From positions 4,978,268 through 5,042,267 of the forward strand of contig NC_067125.1 of assembly GCF_021347895.1 (NCBI RefSeq): 64,000 bases of DNA, given 5' to 3'. The translations under genes and the position numbers were made by a program. Under the pieces are notes generated by a model. The model worked only from the letters and a program-made list of their open reading frames with translations. It was not told where the DNA came from and made no database searches. The stretch's first letter is position 1, and each line of letters starts with the position of its first letter. Positions 44,501 to 56,584 of this stretch are shown piece by piece. Origin of the DNA: Acanthochromis polyacanthus. Taxonomy: Eukaryota > Chordata > Actinopteri > Pomacentridae.

Positions 44501-45233
44501 AAAACGTGTCCTCCTTAAAATCTGCTGAGTATTTCATATTTCGTCTAGACGTGTTTGTCAGTGTATGGTTTAAGTGGACTGCATATATAGCTCCCAGAAA
44601 CGTAGATTTCATATGATATATCCTATGTTTTAACTCAAATATACACCTTCCTCACAGTTCTATGGTATATATAGTTCTGTTGGTGGTACCAGATTCTTTA
44701 GTGAAGGATAATACACAAGTTATCAGATACTTCAGTGTTTCCCTTTTTTCTGCTTTTGTTTCTGTATATGAAAGACAATGTGATAACAAGGAGGATTAAC
44801 CTTAATGGGGTATTTCTGTTATTATTTACACTTACTACCCTCTGAAATGTCTTTGCTTTTCTTTTTTCAATCAGTTAGATTTTTTTCCTCCAAGAATACA
44901 TCCCTGACTTGTGTATTTGAACGTGACATGGTTTCAGATGTGTCCTGTAATATTCTAGATACCAATCTTTTTTTTAATTGTTAGTATTTCTGTGGAACAA
45001 ACTGATATGAAAATAAAGTTTTGTTAAAAAAAACTAAATGATATTAATTACCTAAAAGTATACTGTCCTTTGAGGGTTTGGATTTATTTTTGTGAAGATA
45101 ACGTGTTTTTACGGCCTACCAACTCTCTTTTGTGTTTTTTTTCGTGAATTCCACTGATCAGACGCTGAGGTCAAGCTCAGGAAGTCTGCACTATTATGTT
45201 CAGTCTGCACCATTTTGTCGGGCTCCGGTCAGT
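41561..45233. other. Long AT-rich intergenic region
   Basis: A LINE-type 3-prime tail (AATTTCCCCGG...GAGTAATAAAGGATTATC) lies at 42490-42535. 43740-44040 is a less AT-rich stretch with several CpG sites, and an AATAAATAACTATGACAAAT tail near 44155 looks like an LTR or LINE end but could not be classified. Minus-strand 42905-42780 shows a possible exon (see findings). No RNA gene is seen. Confidence 0.4.
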
Positions 45234-46186
45234 CGGTACATCAGTGTCTGATGGCGCCATTCGTCATCATTTGAGCCAAAGTGGACTTCATGGGAGACGA
45301 CCAAGGAGGACACCATTGTTGAAAACAAATCATAAAAAGCCAAACTGGAATTTGCCAAACTGCATGTTGACAATCCACAAAGCTTCCGGGAGAATGTCCT
45401 ATGGACAGACGAGACAACACTGGAACTTTTTGGTAAGGCACATCAGCTCCATGTTCACAGACGCAAAAATGAAGCATATGAAGAAAAGAACACTGCCCCT
45501 ACTGTGAAGCATGGAGGAGGCTCTTATGTTCTGGGGCTGCTTTGCTGCGTCTGGAACAGGTTGTCTGTAATCTGTGCAGGTACAATAAACTCTCATGACT
45601 ATCAAGGTATGCTAGAGAGAAATATGCTGCCCAGTGTCAGAAAGCTTGGTCTCAGTCACAGGTCATGTGTCTGTAACAGGATAATGAGCCAAAACACACA
45701 GCTAAAAATGGCCAAGAATGGCTAAGAGGAAAACATTGGACTGTTTTAAGGTGTCCTTCTATGAGCCCTGATCTAAATCCTATTGAACATCTGTGGAAGG
45801 AGCTGAAACATCTGGAGAAGGAACCCTTCAAAGCTGAGACAACTGGAGCTGTCTGCTCATGAGGAGTGGACCAAAATACCTGCTGAGAGGAACACAAGTC
45901 TCATTGACAGTTACAGAAATAGTTTGATTGCAGTGATTGCCTCAAAAGATTGTTCAACAAAATATTAAGTTAAAGGTTCCATCATTTTTGTCCAGGCCTG
46001 TTTCATGAGTTTATTTTCTAAAAAAAATTCTGTTGAACCACAATTCAGAAGCAATGTCTGATTTTCATTGGTTAATTTTCATCTATTTTTTTATTATTAT
46101 TACTTTTGTCCGATTCAAATTATTTCTGTGAGCATTGTGGGCTTTTCTTTCGTTAACTGAAGGTACCAACAATTTTGTCCACGTGT
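45234..46186 (+). mobile_element. Decayed Tc1 copy related to the intact one, 5-prime truncated
   Basis: Similarity to the 18214 element starts at GTSVSDG in the middle of the DNA-binding region and runs through [12 protein letters not shown], the GGGS box, and [19 protein letters not shown] text to the right inverted repeat, which ends CCACGTGT. The frame is broken by several frameshifts (for example near 45345, 45525 and 45690). The left inverted repeat and first helix-turn-helix are absent. Confidence 0.85.
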
Positions 46187-46542
46187 CAACAACATCTTCA
46201 GAACATTGCCGGAAAAATGTTCCACCTTTGTTCATATAACATTTTTCAAAAAATGTTCTGTTGTCTGAGGTGTTGATAACGTCTCAGAAACAATTTCTGA
46301 ATTTTTCTTTGAAAACATTGTTAGACTGAACGTTCTTCAAACTGAATGTTGCACTGAGAATGCTCTTTCTTTGTTTTCAAGGAACACTGGAACGTTGTGG
46401 AAACGTATGGATTCTGGAATGTATTCCCTCAACAACATCTTCAGAACATGTTCAGAAAATGTTCCTGCTTCCTGTTAACATCTTAGACAACAGACAGTCT
46501 TTGCAGACAGAATGCTCCACCTTCTACCAGCTGCAGCTTTAC
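46187..46542. repeat. Duplicated ACAACATCTTCAGAACAT block
   Basis: CAACAACATCTTCAGAACAT occurs at about 46187 and again at about 46431, each followed by a GAAAATGTTCC-like stretch. The interval is rich in GTTCT/AGAAC. It is probably a repeat of unknown class downstream of the SRCR exons. Confidence 0.5.
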
Positions 46543-47019
46543 CTGAGCAGGTGAGTGTGACAGTGGTTTCAGGTGAGCAGGTGTCTCTATCTGAGCGCTC
46601 ACAGTGCAGCAGAGCAGACTCATGGCCTCCACACCGGAACTCTGGGATCCACTCTGGAGCTTCTCCATAGAGTTCCTCCTTAAACCCTGAAGGAGAACCA
46701 CAGCCCAGCTCCCTGCAGACCACCTCAGCATCCTGCAGGTCAAATCCATCTGAACACACTGAGGACCACACCTGGTTCCTCTTCACCTGCAGTCTTCCTG
46801 AACACCAGTGAGTCCCGCCCATCAGCTTCACAGATTCTGCAGGAGGAGATAGAAGATCAGAAGGTTCAATATTTGGACAAATTCCATCCAAACTACTGAT
46901 TCTGCTCCACCAAGACTCCTATGACTCCTTTGAAGGAGTTACAAGTTTCAGTAGCTGAGATGTTAGAGACTGTTCATCCAACAATTGTTGTCTGTTCTTC
47001 ACCAGTCAAAGCTTTATGG

Positions 47020-47400
47020 AGACAAAGAGGAAAACTCTGTTGGAAAAAGCTCCAATTAAAACTGGAGGCAGCGTCATAATGTGAAGCATGGTGGTGGCAG
47101 CATCATGATGTTCTTCAGCAGCAGGTCCTGGAAGGCTTGTAAAGGTAGAGGGTAAATGAATGCAGCAAAGTCTAGAGATATCCTAGAGGAAAACCTGAAG
47201 CAGTCTGAAGAGAACCGAGACTGGGAGAAGATCAGTTTTCCATCCAGACCATGAGTCGAAGCAAACAGTCAAAGATACTCAGAAATGATTTAAAGACAAC
47301 AAGGAGGAAGTTTTGGAGTCCAGACCTGAATCCAACTGAGGATTAGAGTCTGGACCTGAAAAGTTCTGTTCTCTCAGGATCCCTGTGGAACCTGACATTT
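47020..47400 (+). mobile_element. Tc1 transposase relic in SRCR intron
   Basis: The plus strand contains AAGCATGGTGGTGGCAGCAT (the glycine-rich HGGGS box), then text like GGAGTCCAGACCTGAATCCA (the PDLNP box) with stops between. No terminal repeats were found. Confidence 0.6.
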
Positions 47401-48418
47401 ATGTCTAATGGAATCTACTGCTGCTGTGATTATTGGTGTTACCTGAACAGGTGACTTCCAAGCTGTCAGAGGTCTGTTCATTATTCACTGTCACATATTG
47501 CTTCAGTGTAGAATAAGGGCAGCCGGACCTGATCCACCAGGCGTCTTCCTGTGGATATTCTGGTCTGTTTACTGCAGAGACTGCAGGACCACAGTCCAGC
47601 CGTCCACAGATCAGAGCCGCCAAGTTCAGGTTCCGTTCGGGGTTTTGGATTTTCATCGCTCTCCAGACTCCGTCATGTTTCATCTCCAGTCGACCATCAC
47701 AACGGTTAGCTCCTCCCACCAACCGAACATCATCAGGGTCTAGAAAGAAATGGACTGATTACGGAAAGTGACTTGAAAAAAGAAGAAAAACTGAAATGAA
47801 GGCTGCAGCTTTACCTGAGCAGGTGAGTATGACAGTGGTTTCAGGTGAGCAGGTGTCTCTATCTGAGCGCTCACAGTGCAGCAGAGCAGACTCATTGCCT
47901 CCACACCGGAACTCTGGGATCCACTCTGGAGCTTCTCCATAGAGTTCCTGCTCAAACCCTGAAGGAGAACCACAGCCCAGCTCCCTGCAGACCACCTCAG
48001 CATCCTGCAGGTCAAATCCATCTGAACACACTGAGGACCACACCTGGTTCCTCTTCACCTGCAGTCTACCTGAACACAGGTGAGTCTCGTTCTCCAGCCT
48101 CACAGAGTCTGCAGGAGGAGACAGAAGATCAGAAGGTTCAACATTTGGACATATTGCATCCAAACTACTGATTCTGCTCCATAACATCAGTGCTCAGTGC
48201 TGATTCACACGGTAAAAATTACAGCATTTTAACAGTTTTTATCTGAGATGTCTTTTTAAAATTATATTATTTTTCCCTGTTTTTTTAAATTACAAATGAA
48301 AGCTTGTAAAGTCACAAAATAAAAATATTCATTTACATGTTGACTGTGCAGGTGTTTAATGCTGGGAGAAGTGTTTTCTAGACGTGGAGAGTCGGAAATT
48401 TGGGATGCAAAAAAAGAA

Positions 48419-48640
48419 AGGGAACCCATATAGCTCAATGGTTTAAGTGACCTATGTACAGGGGCTTCCCTGGCACAGCAGCCAGGGTTCGATTCCCGCT
48501 CATCACCCTTTGCTGCAGGTCTTCTCCCTCCTTTCTGTCTGTCTCAACTGCACTTATCAATATTTCAAAAGAGAAGGGTTTTATATGGATACTTAAAGTC
48601 CTTCACTTGGGGCAGCTCCTCTCCCCCAAACTGGGAGGAA
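48419..48640 (+). mobile_element. tRNA-derived SINE, second family
   Basis: The head CCATATAGCTCAATGGTTTAAG (A box) and GGGTTCGATTCCCGCTC (B box) precede CCCTTTGCTGCAGGTCTTCT, a body known from percomorph SINEs. It lies between SRCR exons 3 and 4. It is not a tRNA gene because the stems do not pair. Confidence 0.65.
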
Positions 48641-48659
48641 ACAATCGACCGGTTTCTAA

Positions 48660-49780
48660 CTGAGAACTATGGTGTCGGACTTGGAGGAGCTGACTCACAT
48701 CCCAGTCACTTCACACTCAGCTGCAAACTGCTCCAGAGCTGCTGAAGGTCTGATGAAGCCAAAAGTACGAATTCATCTGCATAAAGCAGATCCTGAGGTC
48801 CCAAACTGGACGCCCAACCCACCTCAGCTGGGCCTTGAGATCCTGTCCATGAAGACCACAAACATGATGGGAGATAAAGGACAGCCCTGGTGGAGTCCAA
48901 ACCCACAGGAAACATGTCTGACTTTGTGCCAAGAATACTGAACACAGCGTTCATTTTGGTCGTACAGGGACTGGATGGCTCACGTCAGCCGGTACCCCAT
49001 ACTCCCTTTATTTAACCTTTATTTAACCCGGAGAAAAGACCCACTGAGGTCGAGACCTCTTTCACAAGAGAGACCTGGCCAAGAGAGGCAGGAGCAAACG
49101 TCAAAGTAAACAAAACGGACAGATAACAATAACAAACATTAAAATATTATATTCAAGCAATTAGCTTCATAAAATACACCCTCAGTACCCCTCATAGAGC
49201 CCCTCAGAGGACACGGTCATAGAATTTTCTCTAGTCCACAAAACACATGGGACTGGCTGGTCAAACTCCCACGACCCCCTCAGCATCTCTACAAGGATGA
49301 AGAGCTGGTCCACTGTTCCACGAACAGGATGGAATCATTGCTCCTGAATCTGAGGTTTGACAATCGATCGGAACCTCCCTTCCAGCTCCCTGGACTAAAC
49401 TATTTCTGGAAGGCTGAGCAGTGTGATACCCCGATAGTTGAAGCTCAGCCTCCGATCCCCCTTTCTAAAAATGGGAACCACCACCCTGGTCTTGCACACA
49501 GTGTCTCCATTATGACATGAGAAGTTCAAGTCCTCCAGGAGAACTATGGAGTCCCCAGGCAGAACCCCTTACAGGAACCACCCAGAGACATCAAGAAGGT
49601 CGAGTATTCTGAGCTGCTGTTCGGTGCATCAAAAGCAACAACAGTCAGTTTTCTGAGAGTCGACCCTCTGGTTCTCCAGGTAGAACTCCAACAAAGCAAC
49701 ACTCATGAGCTCATGAGGATCTCCACACCCACCCAGTGCCTCTCATCCTGAGCAACTCTGTAAAAAGAGAGTCCAGCCCC
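48660..49780 (-). mobile_element. Non-LTR retrotransposon reverse transcriptase fragment
   Basis: The minus frame at 48954-48706 reads QDLLYADEFVLLASSDLQQL, which fits the YADD catalytic box of non-LTR reverse transcriptases with the second Asp changed to Glu. Further upstream on the minus strand (49500-49300) the text resembles the RT region as well, with frameshifts. It lies in the large SRCR intron. The clade was not determined. Confidence 0.6.
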
Positions 49781-52607
49781 TCTCCAGGACTCTGGTTCCA
49801 GAAAACTGTAGAGGTGAACCCGACTATATCTATCCGGTACCGTTCCACCTCACTCACCAGCTCAGGTTCCTTCTCCACCAGTGAGGTTCCACGTCAGGTT
49901 CCACAACCCACAACCACTGGGTGTGTTAAACTGTGCACTAAAACTGTTAATGTACAGTTTTAAGTACACTAAACACTGTTTTCCCTGTTCTATTGTGCTG
50001 GGTACATGTTTTACCAACACACTGTAAAGTTGACTCTCGATGGTTTTACCTGAACAGGTGACCTCTATGACACCAGAGGAGGTTTGATGTTTTGTGAAAC
50101 ATTCAATCAGAGATGAGGCACTGCAGTTAGATTCGAGTCCCCAGGTGTCTTTTGGACCCGTCTCTCTTCTTCTGGTTGAAACTGGAGATCCACAGTCCAG
50201 CTCTCTGCACACTCCGCTGGCAGCCACCAGGTCCCAGTCCGGCTCGTTCACTGGTCTCCATTCTTTCCTGTTTCTCACCTCCACAGTGCCGTCACACCGG
50301 CCGGATCCTTCAACCAACCGGACTCTACCTGGATGTGGGTGGAAACAGCAGCGCAGTGTAAACAAACACAACCAGGATTTTAAATTTAAACTGTGCTGCT
50401 GGAGATGTTTCCTCCTGCCATTGTACATATTTGGCACCATTTGAAATTTTAAAAAAGGAAGTATTTTAAAGATTGAAAAGTGATTTTAAAAAGTAGTTTT
50501 GAAGTTGATTAAAAATGTAAATATTGAATAATTTATTCCTTTAAATCATTATTCTTACTGTATACATTTATTTTAACAGATATCTGCCATTATTTTAGTA
50601 TTTTAAGGACTGAAATATATTTAAAAAATTCAAAAACAGCTGCTTCACATTCAAACTTAATTCTTCTATTAGGATCTTTGTTATATTTTGTTAATAATGT
50701 TGTTATTGGCATAGTTAATAATAATATAATCATAAATAAGCAAATAATTTCATTATTTTCCACATATTTGGCACTATTTAAAAAACAAAAGTATGTATTT
50801 AAAGATTGAGAAAAAACATTTTTAACTTGTAAAAACAACAAGCAAGAAAAAATACAGTTATTATTTATGATATAATAATAATTACTTATTCCTTTAAAAT
50901 GTTATTTTTACTGTACACATTTTTAACAGATATTTGTCATTGAAAATATTTTGTATTTTACGGACTGAAAAATGTTAATTTCAAAAACAGCTGCTTTATA
51001 TTCAGACTTCATTCTTCTATTTGGATTTTTGATTTATTATTATTATTATCATTATTATTATTATTAGTGGTTTCTCCTTACCTGAGCAGGTGATCTCCAC
51101 ACTGAAGGGGGGCGGTTCTGGAGTTCCATCAGCTCTGACATCAGATTTTACCTTGTTGACCACATTGTCTGTAGGTTTGTAGTCTCAAGTTCTCCTGAAT
51201 GAAACCACAGAACCACAGCTGATCCTCCTGCAGACCTGATCTGCTGCCGTCAGGTTCCAGTTCTGGTCCCTCACTGGTTCCCAGTCCGACTGACGCTGCT
51301 GCTCCAGTCTGCCAGAACAGGGACTCGGACCTCCGACCAGCCGGAACTCATCTGGACACACTGATGGGACAGCAGGACAGGAAGCGGAGGGTTTCAAAGT
51401 AAGACTCCCAGGAATTTAACAAAACAATGAAAATCTGTAAAATAACTGTTCAACACTAAAATACAAACTTTTTATTTCAAATAATGACAAATATCAGTCA
51501 AGTAATTACATTTATTGCTATACATCCAAAAATAGAAAAAAGAAATTTGTAATTTGAATGTCGAGTATTTTAAAGTGATGAATTAACTTTTGCAAAAACT
51601 CAGATTTTTGACTGAAGTTTATTATTTTATTACTTTTTTCCTTTATTTTAGGGGCAAATGCAGTAAATCCTTTGACTCTTTTTAGATTTAGGGTGCATTT
51701 ATTTGTGTTTTACAGAAAAAATATAGAAAAACTGTAGAGATATGAAAAGTCTGCATGGAAAGGAGAGATAAATTAAAATTTTAAGATTTTAGTGGCAAGG
51801 GCAGGTGACAGTGAATTTACCTATTTTTATTTTATGTGAATAAAAATAAGCAGAGATAACATTAGACTTTAAAAAAAAGTTTATTTACAAAAGAATAAAT
51901 ATTTGAAAGTAACACAGAATGCCTGATTCCAGTGTATTTTGAATTAATCTCTATTGTTTTTCAGTATTTTTCATGAAAAAACACATTTTTAAAGCAAATA
52001 TGTGCATAAAAATTAACTAGACTGTGTTAAATTAGTTATTTGATTTTCTACAAAACCTGCAGCCATGTGTTGTTTTTTCATAAAGACATTTCCAGGCTAA
52101 ATTGTTGCAGAAAAAGAACAAATAGATGCAGGAAAATTAACCAGAATGCTGAAAATGTATTATTTTATGCCCAGATTCTACAAAACTTGCAGCTATGTGC
52201 TGTTTTTTTTTTCCATAAATAAAGACTTTTTCACAGCAAATTATTGCAGAAAATGAACAAATAGATGCAGGTGAACTAACCAGAAAGCTGAAAATAAATA
52301 GTTTGACGCTGGTATTTCTCCAAAATCTACAGTCATGTGTTGTTTTTAAGAAATAAATGCATTTTTGCAGCAAATTGGTGCAGAAAAATGAACCAGAATT
52401 CCCTAAATTGTTTGACACTCATATTTCCTGCAAAACCTGCAGCCATGAACACACCAGTGAGGTTTTCTTTCTGTATTAATTTGAGTATTTGTGGTCGATG
52501 CATCAGTTCAGAGCTGAAATAATCACACGCTAAATGTGTCTGTCAGTAAATAAGGTCCTACCTGAGCTGCAGAAACACAGAAACAGCGTCAGAGCTCTGA
52601 GGTCCAT

Positions 52608-54289
52608 GTCAGCGGCTGCACAATGAGCTTATTTCATCCTTTAACGTCTTTATCAGACCGGAGGTGGTTCAGCCTCCTGCTGCCGCTTTAAAGAAACATT
52701 TTACAGCAAAGATCCTGCTGCAAAAACCTGCAGAAATAAACAGTGAAGGTTTTAATTTCATATAACATGTTAAACAGCAAAAATAGTGAAATCTCAGAAA
52801 ATACTGTCCTGTTCACATTTTTCAATTAATTTTTTATAAACAATTTCTAAAATAGATAAACAGAGACTAGAACTTTTTTTACAGTCAACGTTTAAATTCA
52901 TACCATAAATTTTTTACTTTTGCTGTATCTGTGAAATAATAAAACATACATTTCATGTGTTTTTCTGGATTTTACTGAATATTTTGTGTCATTTGTAAAA
53001 CAACAGTTCCAGTTATTTACCTTTTTTTTTTTTAAATTACAGATTATATAAACTTTTTTCTAATGTGGACATCATTTACAAGTTTGTTTTAACAGCCAAC
53101 ATTTAAATCAATAAAGTGATTCTATTCTATTTTATTCTTTAATTTTATAACACATACATTTAACTGTCACATTACTTCTGGACAGAGGAGTCTGCAGCCT
53201 GACTTCACCCTCCCAAAAGACTGAGAGGAAGGTTTGTTGATAGAATCTGCTCAACAGGAAGTGCAGCCCAATTTATGTCAGACTGAAATGAATCAAAGGA
53301 AGTCTCTTGGATTTCTGGACGTGCTCGAAACGGACAAAAACAACATGCTTAGGACAAAGTAGCTCCAACAGAGTAAAACTCTGAAAGCAATTCTTCACCT
53401 GAAAAAGTGCATCGATAGTAATTAAGGTTGTGTTAATAAAATACATAGTTGTGGGCCTCATGACGAATCTCACAGTTATTAACATCTGATTCCACTGATT
53501 TAGGAGAGTAGAGCCTGTAGAATGGCAGTGTTTTTGTCATTACCTACACAAAATTAATATTACAAAACACAACAGATGGTATACTTCTGCCTTTGTGTAG
53601 TGTGTACTGTCCTAACAGGAAAAAAATCTTATTTGAAGTAATTAAGAATCCCCTAATCCTCGTTTGGCAGAACACAAAGGTTTCAGGAAGTTAAAACTGT
53701 AGTCTTAGATAGCAGACAGTTACTGGTACAGAATGTTGCTCCTACATCTCTGACAACTAAAATTTATAGATGTGGTTCATGACAGCCGGTGGTGTTAAAG
53801 AGCTGGATGCTAAATATGCATTTATTGTGCTTTTTCCCCTGAAGTGTTCGGTTTATGGGGTTTTCCAGTTTAGTTACATCCTTGTTTTTTCTGATATCAG
53901 TGTTACTGGGTTCACCTGTCTGAGTAGCACTTCGTAAAGTATTTATTTGTGAAATTGCGCTACTATTCAAGCAACTCCGCAACAAACACTTTGAAGTTCA
54001 TAGTTAATGTACTATGACCGTCAAGACTTTGAGGACTGAATTCCATCCAAGAATAACTGATTAAAACTGTATGATTAGACTGTCATCTTTCAACATGACC
54101 ACCTTTCTGTTTTTATTCGTATACAGTAACAGAAGAGAGTCCTGTGTTTGTGTATTTCTTCAAAAAATATGTTTCATCTTCTTTGAAAGTTGCTGTTTAG
54201 TTTGTTTAGTTTCAGTTATTCTCCAGTTTGGGTTATGATTTAATTGATATCTACATTTAAGTACCACAGTCGAGGTTTTACAACTTACC
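52608..54289. other. Intergenic, upstream of the SRCR gene
   Basis: AT-rich. No gene, RNA or named repeat recognised. Confidence 0.4.
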
Positions 54290-54298
54290 TGAACATGT

Positions 54299-54656
54299 CC
54301 ATCCATCCATCCTCTATACACCGCTTTATCCTCACTAGGGTCATGGGGGGTGCTGGAGCCTATCCCAGCTGACTCGGGTGAAGGCAGGGGACACCCTGGA
54401 CAGGTCACCAGTCTGTCACAGGGCTACATATACAGACACACAATCACACTCACGGGCAATTTAGAGTAACCAATTAACCTCAGCATATTTTTGGACTGTG
54501 GGAGGAAGCCGGAGTACCCGGAGAAAACCCACGCATGTACAGGGAGAACATGCAGACTCCATGCAGAAAGATCCCGGGCCCAGCCTGGGATTTGAACCAG
54601 GGATCTTCTTGCTGCAAGGTGAAAGTGCTAACACCTACAACCACTGTGCAGCCCTG
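54299..54656 (-). mobile_element. Minus-strand fish SINE with target duplication
   Basis: Same family as 5471. The tail reads CCATCCATCC on the plus strand, then CTATACACCGCTTTATCCTC, the body with TTTTTGGACTGTGGGAGGAA, and the head with GATTTGAACCAGGGATC (B box complement) and CCACTGTGCAGCCC. The flanks TGAACATGT (54290-54298) and TGAACATAT (54659-54667) are an 8-of-9 duplication. Confidence 0.8.
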
Positions 54657-55228
54657 TGTGAACATATCTACACCACAATAACAAACTTTTGCATTTTTTT
54701 TAACTTGTTTTTGTGTATTGTAGAGTTCTTCATTTATGTCGTTTTTGACTATCATTATATGTTGAAGGGAATAAAAAATGTTAAGGAAGTTCTGCATTTT
54801 ACAGCTGATACTAGACATGTTGTTCTGCATATTTCAAACATCTGCTGTATGAAAATTTGTCTCTCATCCAAGTCTCCTTTGTATCAGGAGGGATACTTGA
54901 CACAAAGAAGATGTGTGGGGTGTAAGAAACAAACCTCTTTAAGACTCCGTGTGATCTCATACCTTTGGCTCTTTTCTGAGGAAAGCATGAATCGCATATT
55001 CATACATACTGGTTCATTCCTATAAATAATCCTAAATAATGCTCTTTGTGAGTGGCCTTTTTGTACAGTTTGAGTCACAGTAGGTGCAACAAATACAATC
55101 TGTAATTTTAGATAACTCTTCCATCCACTGTATCCATTTAGACATGTGGTTGGTTGGCTAAAGTCGACCTCTGTGATCCGATTGGTCGTCTAAAGTCAGT
55201 CGTGGAAAGTCTCTAATCGTTGTATTAT

Positions 55229-55550
55229 TTAAACCAATCAGAACACAGGATTGTCTACCGTCACTATAGACTTTAGGCCAATCAGAACACAGGATTGTCT
55301 ACAGTCACTATAGACTCTAAGCCAATCGGAACACATGATTGTCTACAGTCACTCTAAACCAATCAGAACACGTGATTGTCTGCAGTCGCCGTAGACTCTA
55401 AACCAATCAGAACACATGATTGTCTACAGTCACTCTAAGCCAATCAGAACACAGGATTGTGTACGGTCACTTTAAACCAATCAGAACACAGGATTGTCTT
55501 CGGTCACTGTAGACTCTAAGCCAATCAGAAGACAGGATTGTTTACAGTAA
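55229..55550. repeat. CCAAT-box minisatellite, array B (8 units)
   Basis: Eight CCAATC(A/G)G cores in units like those of array A, with more of the longer form that includes GTAGACTCTAAG. Flanks on both sides match those of array A. Confidence 0.9.
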
Positions 55551-55670
55551 CAGTAAAGAACACAATTGTCTGTATTTACTGTGGAATCTCAACCAGTCAC
55601 TTTTTCTATCAGTATTAATAATTTACTGCCATGTGTATGTTACTAGTTACCACAGCATTTTATTTTAAGT

Positions 55671-56398
55671 GACCTTTACCAGTATTTGAGAATTAATGTG
55701 AACAGCTAGATTTATGTGCTTTATTGGCCTAATTTAAGCTAATGTTAGCTTGCTTGAAGAGCATGCTGCTGTTGTGTATTGCTCAGATTTTTTTACATTT
55801 ATATTTATTAAGTTTGAAGTCATCTTCTCTGTTAAAGAACCCGTCCCACTTCCTGCAGGACGCTGTCTGGTCCTTCAGGGTTTGATGGAGAGTTACTGCG
55901 GGTCCTTCCTTCCTGCTGCTGTCAGACTTTACTACCAACTCTGCTCCCAACAGACTAAAAACTGACTAATTTCACTCTGCTGCAGGATCAGTATATTCAA
56001 ATATGTGTGGTATTAATACTTTGTAAAGCCAATATACTGTATTTTTCTCTCTCTACATGTACAAGATTGTGTGCAAAATCAGTATTTTCTACTCATGGAG
56101 GAATCTCTGCAGTATCACTATTTACCTACGTATAGAATAATTCTGTACAATATTGCTAATTTCTATACTTGGTGGGATTTCTAAGGTATTTGAATTTCTC
56201 CATATGGAAGTACAATATTAACAACACTTATGTATATGGCTGAGTTACTTTTCGAGTGATGTCCCAATCTTTTTGCCCTTCCTGTTTTGCTGGTGTAACA
56301 CTGAAAATTTAACCACTTTGGGATTATCAGATTAATTTTCTCCTCACACCATAGATCGATAGATAGCTAGATAGATGTGTTGTCTGAAGAAATATTGG
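55671..56398. other. Segment present only in duplication copy B
   Basis: Bordered by AAGTGA and AAAAAAGACTAATC. No terminal repeats, tail or coding region were recognised, so insertion in B and deletion in A are equally possible. Confidence 0.5.
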
Positions 56399-56584
56399 AG
56401 ATAAAAAAAGACTAATCTTGTTTACATGTGCACTGATTATTATACACATGATACAAGACATATTACAATTAGATGATACAATTTCAAATAGCTTATGATA
56501 CTGACTACACATCAGGTTCTGCTGGTGTTGGTGATCTCAGCAATTGTTAAAATGTAGAGCAAAGACTATTTTTTAGGATATATA

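Larger units (their letters stand above)
46543..52607 (-). pseudogene. SRCR-domain receptor or secreted protein, with in-frame stop in first SRCR exon
   Basis: SRCR domains occur in innate immune receptors such as CD163, CD5/CD6 and DMBT1. Minus-strand exons join in phase 1: 52607-52562 (signal peptide MDLRALTLFLCFCSS), 51351-51082, 50328-50050, 48108-47815, 47739-47443 and 46836-46543, each of the last five coding one SRCR domain. Exons 4 and 6 encode eight-cysteine (group B type) domains with VCSDGFDLQDAEVVCRELGC and FRCGG. Exons 2, 3 and 5 encode divergent domains with fewer cysteines. Exon 2 has TGA at 51187-51185 after VSFRRT, with the frame otherwise open to EITCSG. So this is either a pseudogene, a null allele or an assembly error. 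The 3-prime exons (transmembrane or stop) were not identified. Introns hold other repeats. Nearest family member not determined. Confidence 0.75.

Noticed and set aside
48419..48500. tRNA gene
   Set aside because: A and B boxes are present but the arms do not fold into a cloverleaf, and a SINE body follows.
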